Positions 34,206-43,067 of a DNA stretch of 43,067 nt are shown here, one piece after another. The DNA is from Pediococcus parvulus (GTDB lineage: Bacteria; Bacillota; Bacilli; Lactobacillales; Lactobacillaceae), in contig NZ_BJWE01000011.1 in assembly GCF_007990205.1 (NCBI RefSeq), positions 1-43,067 of the forward strand, in the 5' to 3' direction. Made by a program: the position numbers and the translations under genes. Position 1 is the stretch's first letter. Each line of letters starts with the position of its first letter. Below the pieces are notes generated by a model, which saw only the letters and a list, made by a program, of their open reading frames with translations, ran no database searches and was not told the DNA's origin.

Positions 34206-34688
34206 ATGGCAATTGAAGTTGGGTCAAAGGTATCTGGCAAGGTTTCGGGAATTACTAATTTTGGTGCGTTTATTGATTTAGGCGATCACAAAACCGGATT
34301 GGTTCACATTAGTGAAGTTTCCAATGGATTTGTGAAAGATATTCATGATGTTTTAAAGGTCGGCGATACAGTCACCGTTAAAGTACTAACAGTTGGCGAT
34401 GATGGCAAGATTGGTTTGTCAATTCGTAAAGCTGAGGAACAACCAGCTCCAGCGCATCATAATCATAACCAAAGTAGTCATTCAAATCATTTCGAACATG
34501 AGGCTAGTTCACATCGTTCTTCAAAGCCAAGTTCTCATTATCAAGGCCATTCAAACAAGCAACATGACGATCCCAAAGATTTTGACTCTTTGTTATCAGG
34601 CTTTTTGAAAGATAGTGAAGTCCGGTTAACAACTTTGAAACGTAATACTGAAGGCAAACGCGGAGGTCGCGGAGGTCGTCGAAGTTAA
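34206..34688 (+). CDS. S1-domain RNA-binding protein (YabR-like) with His-rich tail
   Basis: 160 residues from ATG 34206, with AAGGAGG at 34187-34193. A frame opening at 34116 would add 30 residues but runs through the promoter and ribosome binding site. The S1 domain is residues 1-75 (GSKVSGKVSGITNFGAFIDLG, HISEVSNGFVKDI, VTVKVLTVGDDGKIGLSIRKA). Then comes a linker of about 45 residues with ten His plus many Ser and Asn. A conserved DFDSLLSGFLKDSEVRL block and a basic RGGRGGRRS end follow. The equivalent gene in B. subtilis is yabR; its function is poorly known. A terminator follows. Confidence 0.9.
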   Translation: MAIEVGSKVSGKVSGITNFGAFIDLGDHKTGLVHISEVSNGFVKDIHDVLKVGDTVTVKVLTVGDDGKIGLSIRKAEEQPAPAHHNHNQSSHSNHFEHEASSHRSSKPSSHYQGHSNKQHDDPKDFDSLLSGFLKDSEVRLTTLKRNTEGKRGGRGGRRS

Positions 34689-34705
34689 TTAAATAAAATA
34701 AAGTG

Positions 34706-34748
34706 AGAAGCCCGTTACAAAACAAACGTTTTGGTCGGGCTTTTCTTC
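34706..34748 (+). terminator. Terminator after the S1-domain gene
   Basis: AGAAGCCCG (34706-34714) pairs with CGGGCTTTTCT (34736-34746), with an inner AAAC/GTTT stem. Confidence 0.85.
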
Positions 34749-34768
34749 AAATTAGAAGGTGAAATTTA

Positions 34769-36166
34769 ATGGCCATCCAATTACAAAAAGCTTTTGATTT
34801 AATCATCAGGCAGTATCATGTAAAGCCAACGGATTCAGTTGTTGTGGGCGTTTCAACTGGGGTTGATTCTATGGTGTTATTAACATTGTTAGAAAAGTTA
34901 CCGGTGAGCTGCCGACCAAAAATAATTGTGGCCCATGTGAATCATAAATTAAGGGAACAGAGTACAGAAGAACAGACCTTTATTGAAGCCTATGCACGTA
35001 AACACAACTTACAATTGAGAATTAAAGTTTGGCCATTAAGTCAACATCCGGACACGGGGATTGAAAACGCGGCTCGAAAGGTGCGTTATGATTTTTTTGC
35101 AGAAGTCGCGCAAAACCTGCAAGCTCGTTTTTTGTTCACTGCTCATCAAGCGGACGATCAAGCTGAAACCTTTCTAATGAAATTAGTTCGGGGTGGCGCA
35201 CTACAGCAATTACAGGGGATTGGTTCGAGAGACTTAACTAAGACAACGAAAATCGTACGGCCACTATTATCTTTTTCAAAAGAAGAAATTCGTGATTTTG
35301 CAACGTCTAGACATTTGAAGTGGTATGAAGACCAAACCAATACAGATGAAAGCTTCACGAGAAATCGAATGCGCCATGAGATTGTTCCCCGGCTTAAGCA
35401 AGAAAATCCGCAATTTCTGAAACATGTTCAAAGCTATGAATCTCAGTTACAGACGTTAATATTGGCCACACGGCAGTATGAAGAAAAGATTGTCAAGAAT
35501 CTACTAATTGATGAAGGGTACAAAGTTCCAGAGTTTTTATTATTAAGTGTGGAATGGCAGAGCTTAGCTTTAGAGTTCATTAGTAATAAAGAAGTGGGCA
35601 AAGGATTAGTTTCTAAAAAACAACAGACAGAAATTCTACAACTTCTTGGTAATTTGAAAAAACCATCGGGAAAAATTCAAATTAATTCACAGATGTGGTT
35701 TGTGAAAGCATACGACAAATTTAGTTTTCAATTGGTTTCAAAAATCCATAAAAAGACGCTGATAACGCGGAATTCTATGTTAATATTGAATCAATGGCAT
35801 TTGATTGAAAGCTTTGGTCAGGTTGCTGTATTTGAAGCTGACAAATACTCAGGTAAGGTGACTGATTTGCAACAAACAATGCAGCTTAGTCAAAACCAAT
35901 TTAGCATGCCACTTTCTGTGCGCCCGGCTAATAGGCAAGATCAGTTAAGATTGAAAACTGGTGGTCATAAAAAGGTACAACGTGTTTTAATGGATGCCAA
36001 GGTTTCTAATTGGCAAAGAAAAGGGTGGCCATTGCTGGTAGACGGGAATGGGAAACCAATTTGGTTATTAGGCCTTCGTAAAAGTTGGCTTGAGAAAACG
36101 TTTAAGGTAGAAGAATCTAAGTATTTCATAATCTGGAAACCCAATAATCTGGAGGAATCAAATTGA
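34769..36166 (+). CDS. tilS: tRNA(Ile)-lysidine synthase
   Basis: 465 residues. ATG 34769 with AAGGTG upstream. The PP-loop near residue 29 is STGVDS, where most TilS proteins have SGGVDS. Conserved HVNHKLREQSTEEQTF and TAHQADDQAETFLMKLVRGG follow, then RPLLSFSKEEI and TRNRMRHEIVP. The C-terminal substrate-binding domain is present and ends in ESKYFIIWKP. TilS turns C34 of tRNA-Ile2 into lysidine so that it reads AUA, an essential step. The stop overlaps the hpt start (TGATG), so the two genes are coupled, as in B. subtilis. Confidence 0.95.
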   Translation: MAIQLQKAFDLIIRQYHVKPTDSVVVGVSTGVDSMVLLTLLEKLPVSCRPKIIVAHVNHKLREQSTEEQTFIEAYARKHNLQLRIKVWPLSQHPDTGIENAARKVRYDFFAEVAQNLQARFLFTAHQADDQAETFLMKLVRGGALQQLQGIGSRDLTKTTKIVRPLLSFSKEEIRDFATSRHLKWYEDQTNTDESFTRNRMRHEIVPRLKQENPQFLKHVQSYESQLQTLILATRQYEEKIVKNLLIDEGYKVPEFLLLSVEWQSLALEFISNKEVGKGLVSKKQQTEILQLLGNLKKPSGKIQINSQMWFVKAYDKFSFQLVSKIHKKTLITRNSMLILNQWHLIESFGQVAVFEADKYSGKVTDLQQTMQLSQNQFSMPLSVRPANRQDQLRLKTGGHKKVQRVLMDAKVSNWQRKGWPLLVDGNGKPIWLLGLRKSWLEKTFKVEESKYFIIWKPNNLEESN

Positions 36167-36708
36167 TGAACGATGATATTGAACGTGTTTTATATAGTCA
36201 AACCGACATTGCTGATGCCTGTGCACGGTTAGGCAAACAATTATCAGGTGACTACGAAGGTAAAGTTCCTGTAGTCTTGAGTGTGTTATCTGGAGCAGTA
36301 TTTTTCACAACTGACGTCATGCGACAAATGAATACATACACTCAGTTAGATTTTATTGACGTTTCTAGTTATCATGGTGGTACAAAGTCTAGTGGTGAAG
36401 TTCAATTGGTGACGGATATTAGTCGAGACGTAAGTGGCCGTGATGTGCTTATTATTGAAGATATCGTGGATACAGGTCGAACTCTCAAATTTATTATTGA
36501 TCTTTTGAAAGATCGCCATGCAAAAAGTGTGAAAGTCTGCACTTTATTGGATAAACCAACCGGTCGTGTGTTGGAAGCTAAGGCAGATTATGTGGGATTT
36601 GTAGTCCCTAATGAATTTGTGGTTGGGTATGGCTTGGATTATAAAGGTGAGTATCGTAACTTGCCATACGTCGGTGTTTTGAAGCCCAAAATTTATATGG
36701 ATAAATAA
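36166..36708 (+). CDS. hpt: Hypoxanthine phosphoribosyltransferase
   Basis: 180 residues from ATG 36166, with GGAGGA at 36151-36156. The in-frame TTG at 36163 is less likely. The PRPP-binding motif is VLIIEDIVDTGRTL near 100-113. LSGAVFFTTDVMR and DFIDVSSYHGGTKSSG precede it, and DYVGFVVPNEFVVGYGLDY closes the active site. The enzyme salvages hypoxanthine and guanine to IMP and GMP. In B. subtilis the homologue is controlled by (p)ppGpp. It ends directly before the CtsR-marked ftsH promoter. Confidence 0.96.
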   Translation: MNDDIERVLYSQTDIADACARLGKQLSGDYEGKVPVVLSVLSGAVFFTTDVMRQMNTYTQLDFIDVSSYHGGTKSSGEVQLVTDISRDVSGRDVLIIEDIVDTGRTLKFIIDLLKDRHAKSVKVCTLLDKPTGRVLEAKADYVGFVVPNEFVVGYGLDYKGEYRNLPYVGVLKPKIYMDK

Positions 36709-36738
36709 TTGGTCAAAATTGGTCAAGTGTGATATTAT
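36709..36738 (+). promoter_or_regulatory. ftsH promoter
   Basis: TTGGTC (36709-36714), 18-base spacer and extended -10 TG-A-TATTAT (36730-36738). The -35 lies one base after the hpt stop codon. Confidence 0.75.
36711..36727 (+). promoter_or_regulatory. CtsR operator
   Basis: Two direct heptads, GGTCAAA (36711-36717) and GGTCAAG (36721-36727), separated by three bases. This is the CtsR box (consensus GGTCAAA-N3-GGTCAAA) with one changed base. It overlaps the -35 and spacer, the right place for repression of ftsH when no heat stress is present. Confidence 0.8.
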
Positions 36739-36804
36739 CTATCTATCGAAGGCTAAGCACACGTTTGCTCACCGTTCGTAAAACCATCAACAAGGAGGAT
36801 TCCA

Positions 36805-38964
36805 ATGAATAAAAAAGGGAATAACAACGGACTTGTTAAAAATAGTTTGTTTTACATCGTTGTTTTCTTAGCTTTGGTGGGCATTATTTATTTTGTCACC
36901 GGTCAAGGAAGCAGTACACAAACGGCATCTATTTCTTCAAGCCAATTTGTGTCCCAATTACAAAAAAACAAGGTTAAGAGTTTTGTCGTACAGCCAACTA
37001 ATGGTGTTTACAAGATTACTGGTAAATACCGTACAGCGCAAAAAGGCAGTGCTCAATCTGGTTTATTCCCGGCGTCAACTTCAACTACTAAAGTTGAAAG
37101 CTTTACAACATCTGTTTTGCAGAATGATTCAACAACTGCACAGATCACGAAAGCTGCGCAAAAGGAAAATGTCAAAATGGACACAAAACCAGAAGCTTCT
37201 AACAGTTTCTGGGTACAATTATTAATTACTGGTTTACCACTGTTAATTTTCATCGTCTTCTTCTACATGATGATGAGCCAAGCAGGTCAAGGTGGCGGTG
37301 GTAGTAAGGGTGTAATGAACTTTGGTAAGTCGAAAGTCAAGCCGGCCGATAAAAAGGCTAATAAAGTTCGTTTCTCTGATGTTGCGGGTGAAGAGGAAGA
37401 AAAACAAGAGCTTGTTGAAGTTGTTGAATTTTTGAAAGATCCTCGAAAGTTCGTGTCATTGGGTGCTCGTATTCCATCTGGTGTGCTTTTAGAGGGGCCT
37501 CCTGGTACTGGTAAAACATTGTTGGCAAAAGCGGTAGCCGGTGAAGCAGGGGTTCCTTTCTACTCCATTTCTGGTTCCGATTTCGTTGAAATGTTTGTTG
37601 GTGTTGGGGCTAGTCGTGTGCGTGATTTGTTCGATCAAGCCAAGAAGAATTCACCTTCTATCATTTTCATTGATGAAATTGATGCTGTTGGTCGACGTCG
37701 TGGAAGCGGCGTTGGTGGCGGTCATGATGAACGTGAGCAAACTTTGAACCAGTTACTGGTTGAAATGGATGGATTTACAGGGAACGAAGGCGTCATTGTT
37801 ATGGCGGCTACTAACCGTTCTGATGTTTTGGATCCAGCTCTCCTTCGGCCAGGTCGATTTGATCGTAAGATTTTGGTTGGTCGTCCTGATGTTCGTGGTC
37901 GTGAAGCTATTCTGAAAGTTCATGCTAAGAACAAACCACTTGATAAAAATGTTGATTTGAATGAGATTGCCAAACAAACTCCAGGGTTTGTGGGTGCTGA
38001 TCTTGAAAACTTGTTAAATGAAGCTGCTTTACTTGCGGCAAGACGTAACAAAAAGATTATTGATGCTTCAGATTTGGACGAAGCTGAGGATCGAGTTATT
38101 GCGGGACCTGCTAAAAAGAATGCAGTTGTCAGTCCTGAGGAACGTAAGGTTGTGGCTTATCATGAGGCGGGCCATACAATTGTTGGCCTTGTTTTGAATG
38201 ATGCCCGTGTGGTTCATAAGGTTACCATTGTACCTCGTGGTCGTGCTGGCGGTTATGCCATCATGCTTCCTCGTGAGGACCAAAACTTAATGTCTAAGAA
38301 AGATGCTATGGAACAGATTGCCGGTTTAATGGGTGGTCGTGCTGCTGAAGAAACAATCTTTGATTCTCAATCGTCAGGTGCTTCCAATGACTTTGAACAA
38401 GCCACTGGAATTGCTCGTGCTATGGTTACTCAGTACGGGATGAGCGATAAAATTGGTCAGGTTGAATTATCAGCTCCAGGTCAGTCATACTATGGTGAAA
38501 ATGGGCCAGCATATTCTGAAAAGACGGCCGCAACCATTGATGATGAGATCCGTCGTTTGACTGAAGAAGGTCATCAAAAAGCACTGGATATTATTGCTGC
38601 TCACCGTGAACAACACAAGATTATTGCTGAAGCTTTGTTGAAATATGAGACATTGGATGAAAAGCAGATTTTGAGTTTGTATAAAACGGGAGAAATGCCT
38701 TCTAAGGATGGTGCTTCAGAATTTCCAAGCGAAAAAGCGGCAACGTTTGAAGAATCTAAACGTGAGTTGGAACGTAAGGAAGCTGAACGCCATGCTGATG
38801 ATAATGATGGCGATACTAGTGATTCGGACTCTAAATTAGAAGCTCCTAGTGAACATGATGAAGATTCTACTAGCAATACTGGTAGCAATCATCGTTTACC
38901 AAGTTCACATGATGATTCGAGCGATTCACAAGATCATGATTCTAATGATCATACGAATTTGTAA
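36805..38964 (+). CDS. ftsH: ATP-dependent membrane zinc protease FtsH
   Basis: 719 residues. ATG 36805 with AAGGAGG upstream. Two membrane helices lie near 12-30 and 133-155, with an extracellular part between. The AAA module has GPPGTGKT near 231, the pore motif [23 protein letters not shown] and the SRH region [20 protein letters not shown]. The protease domain has HEAGH at 453-457 and the third ligand Asp near 530. From about residue 640 a hydrophilic tail rich in Asp, Ser, His, Asn and Glu makes it about 80 residues longer than B. subtilis FtsH. It degrades misfolded membrane proteins and selected regulators. The CtsR box makes it a heat-stress gene. Confidence 0.97.
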   Translation: MNKKGNNNGLVKNSLFYIVVFLALVGIIYFVTGQGSSTQTASISSSQFVSQLQKNKVKSFVVQPTNGVYKITGKYRTAQKGSAQSGLFPASTSTTKVESFTTSVLQNDSTTAQITKAAQKENVKMDTKPEASNSFWVQLLITGLPLLIFIVFFYMMMSQAGQGGGGSKGVMNFGKSKVKPADKKANKVRFSDVAGEEEEKQELVEVVEFLKDPRKFVSLGARIPSGVLLEGPPGTGKTLLAKAVAGEAGVPFYSISGSDFVEMFVGVGASRVRDLFDQAKKNSPSIIFIDEIDAVGRRRGSGVGGGHDEREQTLNQLLVEMDGFTGNEGVIVMAATNRSDVLDPALLRPGRFDRKILVGRPDVRGREAILKVHAKNKPLDKNVDLNEIAKQTPGFVGADLENLLNEAALLAARRNKKIIDASDLDEAEDRVIAGPAKKNAVVSPEERKVVAYHEAGHTIVGLVLNDARVVHKVTIVPRGRAGGYAIMLPREDQNLMSKKDAMEQIAGLMGGRAAEETIFDSQSSGASNDFEQATGIARAMVTQYGMSDKIGQVELSAPGQSYYGENGPAYSEKTAATIDDEIRRLTEEGHQKALDIIAAHREQHKIIAEALLKYETLDEKQILSLYKTGEMPSKDGASEFPSEKAATFEESKRELERKEAERHADDNDGDTSDSDSKLEAPSEHDEDSTSNTGSNHRLPSSHDDSSDSQDHDSNDHTNL

Positions 38965-38990
38965 AATTGAATCTGAAATAAAGGTTTATA

Positions 38991-39040
38991 AAAACAGCAA
39001 ATTTAGTAAGGAACTTCCTTATTGGTTTGCTGTTTTTGAG
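38991..39040 (+). terminator. ftsH terminator
   Basis: AAACAGCAAA (38992-39001) pairs with TTTGCTGTTT (39026-39035), with an inner AGTAAGG/CCTTATT stem, then TTG. Confidence 0.85.
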
Positions 39041-39112
39041 TAGTTAGGGGTTGGTTTCGATTACAAGATGTGTGAAAATGTAAGACGGTAAAAGAAAACT
39101 TGAGGAGAAAAC

Positions 39113-39997
39113 ATGAAAGATTATTTAATTAAAAGTATTATTAATGATGGCATGTTTCGTGCTTATGTGGTGAACGGTACAAACTTGGTTAAAGAAGCGC
39201 AGAAACGCCACGATACATGGAGTGCAGCGACGGCAGCATTGGGACGTTCTTTAGTTGGTACGGTAATGCTTGCATCTTCGTTGTTGAAAGGTAAAGAAAA
39301 ATTAACGGTTAAAATTAATGGTGGTGGCCCAGTCGGGGGGATTGTGGTTGACGGTAATGCGAATGGGACAGTTAAAGGTTATTTGAAGAACCCACATGTT
39401 TCATTGCCTTTGAATAGTAAACATCATATTGATGTTGGTAAGGCTGTTGGTAATCAGGGAACGTTTTCAGTTACTAAGGATATGGGATTAAAAGATCCGT
39501 TCACGGGAAATGTGGGATTGGCATCCGGAGAAATTGGGGACGACTTTACTTATTATTTAGCGCAATCCGAACAAATTCCTTCTTCAGTGGGTGTTTCAGT
39601 ATTTGTCAACCCTGATGAAACGGTTGAAGTAGCCGGCGGTTTCATGATTCAAGTGATGCCTGGAGCGAGTGACGAAGCAATCGATCGTTTGCAAACTACT
39701 TTGAATGATCTACCATTAGTTTCTGATTTATTACGGCAAAAAAAGACACCAGAGGACATTTTGAAACTTCTGTTTAAAGATGATAAAGTGAAAATTTTAG
39801 ATAAGATGCCAGTTTCATTTGAATGTGATTGTTCAAAGGATCGTTTTGCGGCGGCCATGTCGAGTTTACCATCTGACGAAATTAAAACGATGATTAAAGA
39901 AGATCATGGTGCTGAGGTCACTTGTCGGTTTTGTGGGAATAAGTATCATTACAGTGAAGTTGAACTAAAAGCTATTTTACTTAAGTCACAAAGCTAA
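39113..39997 (+). CDS. hslO: Redox-regulated chaperone Hsp33
   Basis: 294 residues. ATG 39113 with GAGGAG upstream. The N-terminal substrate-binding domain is complete (KSIINDGMFRAYV, GGGPVGGIVVDGNANG). The four zinc-binding cysteines are present: Cys238 and Cys240 in ECDCSKDRF, Cys271 and Cys274 in TCRFCGNKYHY. Oxidation of this cluster releases zinc and turns Hsp33 on as a holdase under oxidative heat stress. It follows ftsH, the same order as in B. subtilis but without coaX between them. Confidence 0.97.
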   Translation: MKDYLIKSIINDGMFRAYVVNGTNLVKEAQKRHDTWSAATAALGRSLVGTVMLASSLLKGKEKLTVKINGGGPVGGIVVDGNANGTVKGYLKNPHVSLPLNSKHHIDVGKAVGNQGTFSVTKDMGLKDPFTGNVGLASGEIGDDFTYYLAQSEQIPSSVGVSVFVNPDETVEVAGGFMIQVMPGASDEAIDRLQTTLNDLPLVSDLLRQKKTPEDILKLLFKDDKVKILDKMPVSFECDCSKDRFAAAMSSLPSDEIKTMIKEDHGAEVTCRFCGNKYHYSEVELKAILLKSQS

Positions 39998-40004
39998 TTT
40001 TTAT

Positions 40005-40033
40005 TTGGGTGACTATCAGTTATGTGCTATTAT
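40005..40033 (+). promoter_or_regulatory. dusB promoter
   Basis: TTGGGT (40005-40010), 17-base spacer and extended -10 TG-C-TATTAT (40025-40033). It gives a leader of about 85 bases. Confidence 0.7.
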
Positions 40034-40124
40034 AAATTTCATGACTGACTTTTAGTAAGATAATTGGCAATGATCAAGATAAAAGCTAAAGTGGATTTAT
40101 CAAATATGTAGATGAGGTGACAAA

Positions 40125-41132
40125 ATGGAATGGCAAATTGGCGATGTTAAGATTCCTAACCAACTAGTCGTGGCCCCTATGGCTGGTGTTACAAATTCAG
40201 CTTTTCGGTTGATTTGTAAAAAGTTTGGTGCAGGCCTTGTAGTTTGCGAGATGATCTCTGATCGTGGAATCATGTACAAAAATAAAAAAACATTAAGTAT
40301 GATGAATGTGGATCCTCATGAACATCCAATGAGTATTCAAATTTTTGGCGGTACTAAAGAGACCTTAGTGGAGGCCGCTAAATTTGTGGATCAGCATACA
40401 GCTGCAGATATAATTGATATCAACATGGGCTGTCCAGTTAACAAAGTTGTGAAAACTGAAGCAGGCGCACGTTGGTTGTTAGATCCAAATAAAGTTTATG
40501 AAATGGTTTCTTATGTGACAGATGCGGTTAAAAAACCGGTCACTGTGAAAATGCGGACAGGATGGGATTCTGATCATATTTATGCGGTTGAGAATGCTTT
40601 GGCTGCCGAACGAGCTGGCGCTTCAGCTTTGGCGATGCATGGTAGAACCCGGAAACAAATGTATACGGGTCATGCGGATTGGGATATTTTGAAACAAGTT
40701 TCTGATCAATTAACTATTCCATTTATGGGTAATGGTGATGTTAAAACAGCTGAGGATGCCAAACGAATGCTGGATGAAGTTGGGTCTACAGCTGTGATGA
40801 TTGGTCGCGCAGTTTTGGGTAATCCTTGGATGTTGCACCGTGTTTCTGCTTATCTTGAAACTGGCGAGTTAATCGATGAGCCGCAACCAGCAGAAAAGAT
40901 TCGAATTGCAAAGGAACATTTACATGGCTTGGTGGAACTAAAGGGTGACTATGTTGGTCCGAGAGAGTTCAGAACGCAAGCAGCGTATTATCTGAAGGGA
41001 ATTTCTCATTCGGCGAGAACTAAGGTAGCACTTAACAATGCAGAGTCCGAAAAAGAGATGGATGACATATTTGATCGCTTTGCAGAGCAACAACAAGAGC
41101 GGGCAATTAAACGTCAACAAATGGCAAGGTAA
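40125..41132 (+). CDS. dusB: tRNA-dihydrouridine synthase (DusB type)
   Basis: 335 residues. ATG 40125 with TGAGGTG upstream. The FMN-binding TIM barrel has VVAPMAGVTNSAFR near the start, the catalytic Cys103 in NMGCPVNKVVK, KMRTGWD near 143, AMHGRTRKQMYTGHADW and PFMGNGDVKTAEDA. The smaller helical domain at the end starts with ELKGDYVGPREFRTQAAYYLKG. The enzyme reduces uridines in the tRNA D-loop using NADPH. It has its own promoter and may continue into lysS, as no terminator is clear in the 73-base gap. Confidence 0.95.
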   Translation: MEWQIGDVKIPNQLVVAPMAGVTNSAFRLICKKFGAGLVVCEMISDRGIMYKNKKTLSMMNVDPHEHPMSIQIFGGTKETLVEAAKFVDQHTAADIIDINMGCPVNKVVKTEAGARWLLDPNKVYEMVSYVTDAVKKPVTVKMRTGWDSDHIYAVENALAAERAGASALAMHGRTRKQMYTGHADWDILKQVSDQLTIPFMGNGDVKTAEDAKRMLDEVGSTAVMIGRAVLGNPWMLHRVSAYLETGELIDEPQPAEKIRIAKEHLHGLVELKGDYVGPREFRTQAAYYLKGISHSARTKVALNNAESEKEMDDIFDRFAEQQQERAIKRQQMAR

Positions 41133-41190
41133 TCGGTACTTGCTTTTTTAGTGTAAAATAGGCATCATGGATACGTGAGACTAATGGTAG

Positions 41191-42699
<1,509 letters not shown>

Positions 42700-42712
42700 A
42701 ATAGAGCCATTT

Positions 42713-42760
42713 AAACAAACTATTGCAATTTTTTTGCAAATAGTTTGTTTTTTTATTTTA
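42713..42760 (+). terminator. lysS terminator
   Basis: AAACAAACTATTGCAA (42713-42728) pairs with TTGCAAATAGTTTGTTT (42734-42750), a very strong stem, followed by T-rich sequence. Confidence 0.92.
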
Positions 42761-42907
42761 CTATTTATAATATTTGAAAGCTGATAATTTAATGACAGGT
42801 TTGCTTAAAATGGAAACAAGATGTTGTGGTGAATACAAATTGTTCGGATCTGTGTGAGTTTGTTTAATGAATTTTGGCTCTGAACTCGAGAAGGTCGAAT
42901 TTTGGTG

Positions 42908-42937
42908 TTGACCAATCGGGTATTTTTTGGTTATACT
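42908..42937 (+). promoter_or_regulatory. Strong promoter P1 (rRNA-type)
   Basis: TTGACC (42908-42913), 18-base spacer and TATACT (42932-42937). It is the first of a tandem pair. Confidence 0.75.
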
Positions 42938-42994
42938 AGTACACGTTGTTTAGAAAGACATCGTGTCCAACAAAACTTGTCAAAAAAGTTTTTG

Positions 42995-43023
42995 TTGACG
43001 AACTTAATTCAAAATGCTATTAT
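42995..43023 (+). promoter_or_regulatory. Strong promoter P2 (rRNA-type)
   Basis: TTGACG (42995-43000), 17-base spacer and extended -10 TG-C-TATTAT (43015-43023). An AT-rich tract precedes it. Two close, near-consensus promoters in a row are typical of rRNA operons. Confidence 0.8.
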
Positions 43024-43067
43024 TATATAGCTGTCGAAAATTGAATTTATCTTTTGGAACAGCCTAG

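Larger units (their letters stand above)
42761..43067 (+). other. Intergenic region leading out of the window
   Basis: No coding region is visible. The first 145 bases are AT-rich and without clear signals. Two strong promoters at 42908-42937 and 42995-43023 follow, with their transcripts running off the window. No start of a gene or rRNA is reached by the last base. Confidence 0.7.

Overview
The window reads as a chromosomal housekeeping segment of a low-GC Gram-positive bacterium of the family Lactobacillaceae. The evidence is the L-lactate dehydrogenase, which resembles the L. plantarum-type enzyme from its first residues ([11 protein letters not shown]...), the aspartate-rich RNA polymerase delta subunit, a WxL surface-protein locus, strong AGGAGG ribosome binding sites with frequent GTG/TTG starts, and gene order: rpoE-pyrG-murA-rho-rpmE and pth-mfd-flippase-rqcP-divIC-yabR-tilS-hpt-ftsH-hslO-dusB-lysS. 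The species cannot be fixed from sequence reading alone. There is no prophage, insertion sequence, CRISPR array or tRNA that I can see.

Layout. 1-1533: end of a WxL cell-surface cluster (truncated WxL protein plus its DUF916/DUF3324 partner). 1651-5203: YihY-family and DUF3899 membrane proteins facing a HAD phosphatase and an HD phosphohydrolase. 5361-11369: DUF1934 protein, rpoE, pyrG behind a CTP-sensing type attenuator, a MurA paralogue with Asp in place of the catalytic Cys, rho and rpmE. 11429-16522: MFS exporter, sortase A, low-molecular-weight tyrosine phosphatase, lemA-htpX and an unrecognised 260-residue protein. 16639-22252: murF, the DEAD-box helicase cshA, then acpS-alr-mazE-mazF. 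22350-27197: DUF488 protein, GNAT acetyltransferase, queT under a preQ1-I riboswitch, CBS protein CbpB, an L,D-transpeptidase and ldh. 27471-42699: the long pth-to-lysS block. 42700-43067: terminator of lysS and two tandem strong promoters that point out of the window, probably at an rRNA operon.

Themes. Cell-wall work is spread across the window (murA, murF, alr, srtA, L,D-transpeptidase, flippase, divIC). A second group handles protein and ribosome quality (pth, rqcP, hslO, ftsH, htpX, mfd, rho). Regulation can be read directly in several places: the pyrG leader, the preQ1-I aptamer, a CtsR operator overlapping the ftsH promoter, and a promoter-palindrome-terminator leader in front of pth. 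Nearly every transcription unit ends in an intrinsic terminator, often shared by convergent genes.

I do not see a convincing new multi-gene system. The best leads are the Cys-to-Asp MurA, the diverged MazE antitoxin, the unknown gene after htpX, the pth leader, and the structured gap before acpS.
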